NCBI GenBank assembly: GCA_934438035.1
Contig: CAKSBK010000082.1
Span: 1-5,517, forward strand
Origin: an uncultured Christensenellaceae bacterium
GTDB taxonomy: Bacteria > Bacillota > Clostridia > Christensenellales > Christensenellaceae
Direction of reading: 5' to 3'
DNA: 5,517 bases
The position numbers were made by a program, and so were the translations under genes. How positions within the stretch are numbered: position 1 is the stretch's first letter; each line of letters starts with the position of its first letter. The notes under the pieces are model-generated. The model searched no databases. It was not told the DNA's origin and worked only from the letters and a program-made list of their open reading frames with translations. This document shows positions 1 to 4,686 of the stretch, piece after piece.

Positions 1-503
1 CTCTTTGGGCGCTCGGGAGCGGCGTCGGAATATCCTACGGCAATTACGCTTACTATCTGCTCATCGTTTCGAATATCGAGCATTTCTCTTATGGCTTTTT
101 CGTCGCGTATTCCCATGATTAATGTTTTAAGACCCATGTCCGCAGCCTGTAAAACGAGGTTTTCGTTCTGAAGGCCGAGGTCGTAATACCCCCAGCCGTT
201 GCCGCATTCGTTTTCTTCTTTTCCGTCGCGTGTAAAGCCCGAACGGTTTTTTACAAACGTTGTTACTATAAGGGCTGCATTTTTTGCGTTTTGAGCGTTA
301 AATTCGGGAAGGCACTCGGTTAAAAAACGCTTTAAAAGCTCAGGAGAGGTAACGCAGTAATATCTTCCTGTTTGCGAATTTTTCCAAGAGGGAGCCTCTA
401 TAGCTGCGCAGATAAGCTTTTTTAAAGTATCGTTATCGGGAAACCTTTCGGGGCTAAAGCTCCTAACGCTTCTTCTTTTTAATATGAGTTCGTTAAATTC
501 CAT
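1..503 (-). CDS. Nitroreductase-family flavoprotein, 3' end cut by window edge
   Basis: My own translation from the ATG at 503 gives about 167 residues with no stop before the edge. It begins MEFNELILKRRSVRSF, the N-terminal R-R-S-x-R FMN-phosphate motif of the nitroreductase superfamily. Next comes APSWKNSQ (about residues 36-43), the family's 'APS..NxQ' segment. Further on, GWGYYDLGLQNENLVLQAADMG and a C-terminal VIAVGYSDAAPERPKR correspond to the core helix and the usual 'GYP.E.P..K' ending, so probably only 10-20 residues are missing. Family members are usually homodimeric cytosolic FMN enzymes using NAD(P)H; the substrate cannot be predicted. The start is well supported by GGAGGT at 516-511. 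The gene lies 37 bp downstream of the Crp/Fnr gene on the same strand, so it may be co-transcribed with it as well as having its own promoter. The family call is firm; a specific function is not. Confidence 0.93.
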   Translation of the reverse strand, partial: MEFNELILKRRSVRSFSPERFPDNDTLKKLICAAIEAPSWKNSQTGRYYCVTSPELLKRFLTECLPEFNAQNAKNAALIVTTFVKNRSGFTRDGKEENECGNGWGYYDLGLQNENLVLQAADMGLKTLIMGIRDEKAIREMLDIRNDEQIVSVIAVGYSDAAPERPK

Positions 504-510
504 TATAATC

Positions 511-516
511 ACCTCC
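511..516 (-). promoter_or_regulatory. Ribosome binding site of the nitroreductase gene
   Basis: The minus strand reads GGAGGT seven bases before the ATG at 503. This near-perfect Shine-Dalgarno fixes the start. Confidence 0.85.
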
Positions 517-525
517 GATATATTT

Positions 526-534
526 ATTATAGCA
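526..534 (-). promoter_or_regulatory. Possible extended -10 promoter for the nitroreductase gene
   Basis: The minus strand reads TGC-TATAAT (534-526), an extended -10 element directly after the Crp/Fnr stop codon and preceded by a run of T. The predicted start near 519 would give a very short leader that still contains the ribosome binding site. No convincing -35 is present, so read-through from the upstream gene is an alternative or additional source of transcription. Confidence 0.4.
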
Positions 535-540
535 AAAAAA

Positions 541-1200
541 CTAATGGGAGTCTTTATCTATAAGCGTAAAAACGTTTTTTTCATAATCCAAATAACCCTC
601 TTTTTTGAGGCGGTTAAGCTCAGTTGACATTGCGCTTCTCTCAACGCAGAGATATTCTGATAGTCTACTTAAATTAAAGGGTATTTTAAATGCTTGCGAC
701 CCTGCTTTCCGTTTTTCCGAGGATAGATACGAAAGAAGCTTTTGTCTTGTTGTTTTAAGCGTACACAGCCTAAGCTTTGAGTTTAAAAAGGCGTTTTTCT
801 TTGCGACGCAGCTTAAAAGATTTTTTAATGCGCGAACGCTTGCCGGGTCGTTTTCGCTTAAAAGATGTCTGCAGCTTAAAAACAATACGGTGCATTGCGT
901 TTTGCATAATACGTTAACGTCGCAAGGCGTGCCCGAAAGGCAAAAGCTTTCCATAAACATATCTCCCGGAGAAATTTCATTAATTATATTTACGTTTCCC
1001 CAGTAATCCTCTGTCAAAATATATAGTGAGCCCGAAAGAAGAACGCCTATGTTTTCTGTGCAATCCCCCGCATTAATTATGCGTTCGTTTTTTAAAAATT
1101 CTTTAGTATATGCGCCGGCTTTTTTAATTATGAGGGAAATTTCCTTCTCGCTTAAGCCGGAAAAAAGCGCGCAATTTTGCCAAATCTCAAAATTTTCCAT
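541..1200 (-). CDS. Crp/Fnr-family transcriptional regulator, cysteine-rich
   Basis: This 219-residue protein has the family's usual length and two-domain layout. The N-terminal cyclic-nucleotide-binding-like beta-roll runs over about residues 10-115, with the typical LFSGLSEKEI opening, GVLLSGSLYIL and ISPGDMF. A dimerisation helix follows (about 118-150), then a winged helix-turn-helix (about 174-213, LSRLSEYLCVERSAMSTELNRLKKEGYL). The recognition helix has S189, S192 and T193 at the positions of FNR's DNA-contacting E, S and R, so neither the FNR nor the CRP site is expected. There are ten cysteines, five between 87 and 110 (C87, C93, C99, C103, C110), and they do not follow FNR's N-terminal pattern. 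The start has an AGGCGG-like ribosome binding site at 1214-1209. The gene diverges from an Fe-S protein gene, and a palindrome in the shared region is its likely operator. A redox or nitrosative-stress role is inference from the neighbours. Confidence 0.93.
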   Translation of the reverse strand: MENFEIWQNCALFSGLSEKEISLIIKKAGAYTKEFLKNERIINAGDCTENIGVLLSGSLYILTEDYWGNVNIINEISPGDMFMESFCLSGTPCDVNVLCKTQCTVLFLSCRHLLSENDPASVRALKNLLSCVAKKNAFLNSKLRLCTLKTTRQKLLSYLSSEKRKAGSQAFKIPFNLSRLSEYLCVERSAMSTELNRLKKEGYLDYEKNVFTLIDKDSH

Positions 1201-1217
1201 GTGTTTACCGCCTATAT

Positions 1218-1233
1218 TGTTGGTATTCCAACA
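1218..1233. promoter_or_regulatory. Perfect inverted repeat, probable Crp/Fnr-family operator
   Basis: TGTTGG-TATT-CCAACA has two perfect 6-bp arms around a 4-bp spacer, a geometry like FNR-type sites. It lies between a Crp/Fnr gene and its divergent neighbour. The centre (1225.5) is 41.5 bp upstream of the start predicted from the plus-strand TATAAT at 1255-1260, matching class II activation. For the minus-strand regulator gene the same site falls at roughly +8 to +24, where binding would repress. The inverted repeat is directly visible; the bound protein is inferred. Confidence 0.7.
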
Positions 1234-1247
1234 GAATTTACAGTCTT

Positions 1248-1277
1248 ATTATACTATAATTTCAAACAACAAGGCAA
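1248..1277 (-). promoter_or_regulatory. Predicted promoter of the Crp/Fnr gene
   Basis: On the minus strand a -35-like TTGCCT (1277-1272) is separated by 18 bp from a consensus TATAAT (1253-1248). Transcription would start near 1241 and give a leader of about 40 nt containing the inverted repeat. The -35 is only a partial match. Confidence 0.5.
1255..1260 (+). promoter_or_regulatory. -10 element of the Fe-S protein gene, activator-dependent type
   Basis: A consensus TATAAT is present, but no -35 hexamer exists at 16-18 bp upstream (the sequence there is CAGAAT-like). The missing -35 region is partly covered by the inverted repeat at 1218-1233, as expected where a Crp/Fnr dimer replaces the -35 contact. 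Confidence 0.6.
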
Positions 1278-1283
1278 ATATAC

Positions 1284-1289
1284 GGAGGT
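1284..1289 (+). promoter_or_regulatory. Ribosome binding site of the Fe-S protein gene
   Basis: GGAGGT lies six bases before the ATG at 1296. It is a strong Shine-Dalgarno that decides this start. Confidence 0.85.
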
Positions 1290-1295
1290 AATAAT

Positions 1296-1988
1296 ATGAT
1301 AAGAAGAATAATTAATATAGACGAAGAAAAATGCACGGGCTGCGGCCTTTGCGCGCAGGCTTGCCATGAGGGCGCGATTGCAATGGTAAACGGCAAAGCA
1401 AAGCTCATAAAAGACGATTACTGCGACGGACTCGGAGACTGCCTTCCCGTATGTCCTACGGGAGCGATAAGCTTTTTGGAAAGGGAAGCGGCGGCATATG
1501 ACGAAATAGCCGTTAAAAGGCATATGGAGGCAAAAAAGCAGGCGGAAAAGCTGCCTTGCGGCTGCCCTGGGACTGCGCAGAGAGCATTAAAAATTTCAGA
1601 AGCAAAAGACGCGGAGTTTGCGCCCTCGCGTCTTTCGCAATGGCCCGTTCAGCTAAAGCTCGTTTCCCCCACGGCGCAGTATTTTTCCGGGGCGGAGCTT
1701 CTTGTTGCAGCGGACTGCGCTGCATACGCCTGCGGGGCGTTTCACGAGCGGTTTATTAAGGGCAGAAAGGTGGTTATCGGCTGCCCCAAGCTTGACGAGG
1801 GGGATTATTTTGAAAAGCTTAACGCGATTATTACCTTAAACGATATAAGAAGCGTGACGGTTGTGAGAATGGAGGTTCCCTGCTGCGGAGGCATTGCGGA
1901 GGCGGCGAGAAGAGCGGTTATAAAAAGCGGCAAGGAGATCCCCTTTAACATAATTACGCTTTCCTTGGAGGGCGAAGTGATAAACTAA
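1296..1988 (+). CDS. Ferredoxin-domain Fe-S protein with a cysteine-rich C-terminal domain
   Basis: This is a 230-residue cytosolic protein. Residues 1-62 form a bacterial two-cluster ferredoxin fold. The first motif is the complete C13-x2-C16-x2-C19-x3-C23. The second reads CDGLGDCLPVCP (C43, C49, C53), the same spacing but with Leu46 where the second cysteine should be. The remaining ~165 residues carry seven more cysteines: LPCGC (C88, C90), C141 and C146 around ADCAAYAC, GCPKLD (C163) and VPCCGG (C196, C197). These suggest another metal or Fe-S site. From memory, proteins of this type often sit beside Crp/Fnr regulators and hybrid cluster protein (hydroxylamine reductase) genes in anaerobes, and an electron-transfer role there is plausible. 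No hcp is visible here. The gene is monocistronic between an activator-type promoter and a terminator. The ferredoxin domain is certain; the physiological partner is unknown. Confidence 0.9.
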   Translation: MIRRIINIDEEKCTGCGLCAQACHEGAIAMVNGKAKLIKDDYCDGLGDCLPVCPTGAISFLEREAAAYDEIAVKRHMEAKKQAEKLPCGCPGTAQRALKISEAKDAEFAPSRLSQWPVQLKLVSPTAQYFSGAELLVAADCAAYACGAFHERFIKGRKVVIGCPKLDEGDYFEKLNAIITLNDIRSVTVVRMEVPCCGGIAEAARRAVIKSGKEIPFNIITLSLEGEVIN

Positions 1989-2002
1989 CGGCAAATGATA
2001 TG

Positions 2003-2030
2003 AAACGGGCTTAAAAAGTCCGTTTTTTAT
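2003..2030 (+). terminator. Rho-independent terminator after the Fe-S protein gene
   Basis: AAACGGGC pairs with GTCCGTTT (8 bp, one G-U) around a TTAAAAA loop, and the T run continues beyond the stem. It starts 14 bp after the stop codon. Confidence 0.8.
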
Positions 2031-2058
2031 TGACTTTTTCTTTTTTTCACCCTACAAT
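2030..2058 (+). promoter_or_regulatory. Sigma-A promoter of the deoR-type / ABC ATPase operon
   Basis: TTGACT (2030-2035), a 17-bp spacer and TACAAT (2053-2058) match five of six bases at each hexamer, predicting a start near 2065 and a leader of about 44 nt. A TATAAT at 2059-2064 is also present but is 23 bp from the -35. The -35 begins immediately after the preceding terminator's T tract. Confidence 0.7.
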
Positions 2059-2108
2059 TATAATAGATTTATGAAAATTTTTGTTTTATATCATCCGGTA
2101 GGTGCATA

Positions 2109-2930
2109 ATGCTAAAAAACGTAAGACTAACAAAAATAAAAGAAATGCTTTTAGACCGTCAGCAAGTCAGCGTAAGCACGCTTTGCAGTGTGTTTAACGT
2201 AACGGACGTAACTATAAGAAGCGACCTTGAGGAGCTTGAGGACGAAGGCTTTTTAAAGAGAGTACACGGCGGAGCCGTATTAAACGAAACGGTTGAAAAA
2301 CAGACTGAATATAAAAACCAGGTTATAGGCAGCGAGCTTGAATTTGACAAGAATAAAGATATCGTAGGAAAGGTTGCCTCGGAAATGGTTGAGGGCAGGC
2401 AATGGATATTTATCGGAGCGGGGGTCACCTGCTTTTATCTTGCAAAGGCGCTTTTAAATAAATCCGACGTAAACATTGTTACGAATAATCTTTACGTTGC
2501 GGCGATAATGAGCGGAAAAAAGGACGCGAACACAAGGCTTATCGGCGGAAACGTGATTCCCGGCAGAATGGCTGTCGACGGAGCGGGCTTTCTTGATTAT
2601 ATGGATAACCTGTGTATAGCTAAAGCGTTTTTCGGTGTTAGCGGTATTAATATGAAAAACGGATATATGGTAGATACTCAGGCGGAGTACGATATTTATA
2701 ATAAGGTAAAGGAAATTTCAAACGAGACCGTAATTATTGCGGATAGCAAAAAATTCGGCAAGACCGGGCTTATACGCATTGACCCCGTAACGGCGGTTGA
2801 CGCTGTTGTTACGGACGAGCAGCTTTCAGATGACTTTAAATCTTTTTTATTCCAAATGGGAGTAAAGACCTTTTTCTCATATGACATTAAAGAATCAAGC
2901 ATAAGGGACGTGGGATATGGAGGATTTTAA
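2109..2930 (+). CDS. DeoR-family transcriptional regulator
   Basis: At 273 residues this is slightly longer than the common 250-260. Residues 6-57 are the family's winged helix-turn-helix: RLTKIKEMLLDRQQVSVSTL, then VTDVTIRSDLEELEDEG and the diagnostic RVHGGA (51-56). Residues about 80-245 are the DeoRC sensor domain, related in fold to ribose-5-phosphate isomerase and known in characterised members to bind phosphorylated sugars. Visible landmarks are VTNNLYVA, LIGGN, FFGVSGIN and ADSKKFGKTG. The usual effector-loop D-x-G-T-T is replaced by G103-A-G-V-T107, so the ligand may differ from classical members. A weak TAGGTG precedes the ATG by five bases. The stop overlaps the next gene by 14 bp, implying co-transcription and translational coupling with the ABC ATPase. 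Autoregulation and control of nearby catabolic genes are typical of the family but inferred here. Confidence 0.94.
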   Translation: MLKNVRLTKIKEMLLDRQQVSVSTLCSVFNVTDVTIRSDLEELEDEGFLKRVHGGAVLNETVEKQTEYKNQVIGSELEFDKNKDIVGKVASEMVEGRQWIFIGAGVTCFYLAKALLNKSDVNIVTNNLYVAAIMSGKKDANTRLIGGNVIPGRMAVDGAGFLDYMDNLCIAKAFFGVSGINMKNGYMVDTQAEYDIYNKVKEISNETVIIADSKKFGKTGLIRIDPVTAVDAVVTDEQLSDDFKSFLFQMGVKTFFSYDIKESSIRDVGYGGF

Positions 2931-4392
2931 ATTTGAGCTTAGGAATATCGTAAAGGAATACGAGGGAATAAGAGTTGTTAACGACGTCAGCCTGACGCTG
3001 CAATCGGGTCAGATTTACGTGCTTTTAGGCAGTAACGGCGCGGGAAAGTCAACTCTTGCGGAGATTATATGCGGCGCGGTGAAGCCGGACTCGGGAACGC
3101 TGCTTTTTAACGGAAAGACCGTTGAGCAGGACGGAGTACTCTCGGCAAAGCGAATGGGAATCGAGATGTGCGGAAGAGAACACATGAACTTTCCCAATCT
3201 TTCGGTTGCGGAAAATATTGCGCTTATAAACGCAAGCCGCTGCGGGTATACCTCCGTTTACAGCAGAAGAGCCGCTGTTTTAGAGGCGGAAAAGAAGATG
3301 AAAATTTTAGGGCTTAACATCAACCCTAAAAGGAAAATGAGCATGCTTTCTTTGGCGGAGCAGTTTTTAATTCAGTTTATAAGCGTGGCGCACCCCGGAA
3401 TTAAAGTGCTTATTATGGATGAAATTACAGACTCCTTAACGAGCTATGAAACACAGCAGGTTTTTGAAGTAATAAGAAATTTAAAGCGCACGGGGACCTG
3501 CGTTTTGTTTATAACTCACAGAATAGAAGAGTCTTTGCGTATTGCGGACAATATGCTTGTTATGCGTGACGGAAGAATGGTAGGGGAGCATGAAAAAAAC
3601 ATCCCCGAAAGAGAGGTTTTGCGCCGTGCGATGCTGGGAGAAGAGCTTAAAAGCCGCTTCCCTCGCTTTAACACCTCGAGAAAGGATGTTATTTTAGAGG
3701 TAAAGGACTTATGCGGACCCGTTATAAAAAATATTTCGTTCGACCTTCACAGCGGGGAAATTTTGGGAGTAGCGGGGCTTGTGGGCTCGGGCAGAACGAG
3801 CCTTGTTAAGACCATTTTGGGTTACGAGCGCTTTTACGAGGGTGAAATAATTGCGGACGGAAAAAGCGTTAAGGCGAAGAGCTCTTTTCTTAAAAGAAAG
3901 GGATTTCTTCCGGAAAACAGAGACGAACAGGGCGTTTTTCCTCAGCTTAACGTAATAAGCAATATATCCGTAAAGAGCATACAGAGAATTTCCACCGTAG
4001 GCGTGGTTAATAAATCCGAAGAGAGATACGAAGCTATGAACCTCGTCGACAGGCTGGATATAAAAAGCGTCTCTCCCTATATGCCCGCAAAAGTCTTTTC
4101 CAGCGGAAACAAGCAAAAAATGCTTCTTGCAAGATCCATGATGGCGAAGACGAATCTTTACATATTTGACGAGCCTACGAAGGGCGTCGATATGGCGGGA
4201 AAGCTGGAAATTTATAATCTTATGAACGACCTTGCAAAAAAGGGAGCGGGAATACTTATGGTTTCTTCTGATTTTAACGAGCTTTGCGGAATGTGCGACC
4301 GTGTTTTGGTTATAAAAGACGGAGTGCTCGTTTCCGTTCTGCAAAGAGAGGAGCTTTACACGGCGGCGCTTTCGCAAATGTGCGCCGACTGA
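2917..4392 (+). CDS. Sugar-type ABC transporter ATPase with two fused nucleotide-binding domains (RbsA/MglA/XylG class)
   Basis: This 491-residue protein has the duplicated ATPase layout of carbohydrate importers and works on the inner face of the membrane. NBD1 (about 5-240) has an intact Walker A, GSNGAGKST (38-46), Walker B with catalytic glutamate LIMDE169 and H-loop ITH201. It departs from the family at the Q-loop (Arg87 where Gln is expected), the signature (LSLAEQ, 144-149) and DEIT instead of DEPT. NBD2 (about 258-485) has the family's modified P-loop GLVGSGRTSL without lysine, PENRDEQGVF, signature SSGNKQK (395-401), Walker B IFDEPTKGVD (416-425) and SSD in place of the H-loop. That degenerate NBD2 is normal for the class. 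The ATG follows AAGGG and overlaps the DeoR gene by 14 bp. No permease or solute-binding protein is encoded in the window, so the substrate is unknown; partners may lie downstream or elsewhere. Confidence 0.93.
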   Translation: MEDFKFELRNIVKEYEGIRVVNDVSLTLQSGQIYVLLGSNGAGKSTLAEIICGAVKPDSGTLLFNGKTVEQDGVLSAKRMGIEMCGREHMNFPNLSVAENIALINASRCGYTSVYSRRAAVLEAEKKMKILGLNINPKRKMSMLSLAEQFLIQFISVAHPGIKVLIMDEITDSLTSYETQQVFEVIRNLKRTGTCVLFITHRIEESLRIADNMLVMRDGRMVGEHEKNIPEREVLRRAMLGEELKSRFPRFNTSRKDVILEVKDLCGPVIKNISFDLHSGEILGVAGLVGSGRTSLVKTILGYERFYEGEIIADGKSVKAKSSFLKRKGFLPENRDEQGVFPQLNVISNISVKSIQRISTVGVVNKSEERYEAMNLVDRLDIKSVSPYMPAKVFSSGNKQKMLLARSMMAKTNLYIFDEPTKGVDMAGKLEIYNLMNDLAKKGAGILMVSSDFNELCGMCDRVLVIKDGVLVSVLQREELYTAALSQMCAD

Positions 4393-4403
4393 TATTCGTT
4401 TTT

Positions 4404-4433
4404 AAGGCGTCTGCCAAGGCAGGCGCTTTTTTT
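4404..4433 (+). terminator. Rho-independent terminator after the ABC ATPase gene
   Basis: GCGTCTGC pairs with GCAGGCGC (4407-4426, one G-U pair, tight CAAG loop), followed by seven T. It separates the regulator/ATPase operon from the downstream glycyl radical enzyme gene. Confidence 0.85.
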
Positions 4434-4501
4434 ATGCGCAAAACAAAATAAAACGTAAAATTAGTTCAAAAAAGTTATAAAACTTAACAATTATAGGCGG
4501 C

Positions 4502-4516
4502 TTTTTGCTGCAAAAA
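4502..4516. repeat. 15-bp palindrome, candidate operator
   Basis: TTTTTGC-T-GCAAAAA has perfect 7-bp arms. It is centred at about -106 from the predicted start of the glycyl radical enzyme gene. An operator role is inferred only from symmetry and position. Confidence 0.4.
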
Positions 4517-4521
4517 TAATG

Positions 4522-4538
4522 TAAATTTTGGAAATTTA
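4522..4538. repeat. 17-bp palindrome, candidate operator
   Basis: TAAATTT-TGG-AAATTTA has perfect 7-bp arms. It is centred 21 bp (two helical turns) from the neighbouring palindrome. The low-complexity A/T arms make chance occurrence possible. Confidence 0.35.
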
Positions 4539-4579
4539 ACAAAAAACATAAAAAAACCAAAAAAATCATAAATTTAGTG

Positions 4580-4608
4580 TTGACAAACAATGCAAAGTGC
4601 TATATTAT
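4580..4608 (+). promoter_or_regulatory. Strong sigma-A promoter of the glycyl radical enzyme gene
   Basis: A perfect TTGACA (4580-4585), a 17-bp spacer and TATTAT (4603-4608) predict a start near 4615. The resulting leader of about 70 nt is very A-rich and shows no stable hairpin. Confidence 0.85.
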
Positions 4609-4674
4609 GTAAACACAAGGAAACAAAAACAAACATAAGTTATCAAAACTGAAATAAAGTTAAAACAGAAAAAA

Positions 4675-4679
4675 GGAGA
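4675..4679 (+). promoter_or_regulatory. Ribosome binding site of the glycyl radical enzyme gene
   Basis: GGAGA lies seven bases before the ATG at 4687 and marks the translation start. Confidence 0.75.
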
Positions 4680-4686
4680 AACGGCT

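Larger units (their letters stand above)
4434..4579. other. AT-rich intergenic region upstream of the glycyl radical enzyme promoter
   Basis: I find no gene in this stretch. It is strongly A-rich and contains a short inverted repeat AAGTT-ATAA-AACTT (4472-4485), a small GC hairpin (4497-4511) and two longer perfect palindromes listed separately. It most likely serves as the control region for the downstream gene. Confidence 0.5.

Noticed and set aside
605..1006. 133-residue plus-strand open frame inside the Crp/Fnr gene
   Set aside because: It is antisense to a clearly conserved two-domain regulator, has no ribosome binding site and its protein shows no recognisable domain.
1237..1242. TTTACA as a -35 box for the Fe-S gene
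   Set aside because: It is only 12 bp from the TATAAT at 1255, too close for a sigma-A promoter.
1254..1523. 89-residue minus-strand open frame across the divergent promoter
   Set aside because: It overlaps the ferredoxin domain coding region and the promoters, and shows no family features.
2059..2064. TATAAT as the main -10 of the deoR-type operon
   Set aside because: It lies 23 bp from TTGACT, while TACAAT at 2053-2058 has the optimal 17-bp spacing.
3709..4377. 222-residue minus-strand open frame inside the ABC ATPase gene
   Set aside because: It is long but antisense to the intact second ATP-binding domain; the protein is rich in Arg/Tyr/His with no motif and no start signal.
4497..4511. 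GCGGC-TTTTT-GCTGC hairpin as a second terminator
   Set aside because: The 5-bp stem contains a G-U pair and is followed by A rather than T, so it does not fit a rho-independent terminator on the plus strand.
4502..4516. Palindrome as a carbon-catabolite (cre) site
   Set aside because: It lacks the conserved TGNAANCGNNNNCA pattern of cre; the symmetry alone is not enough.
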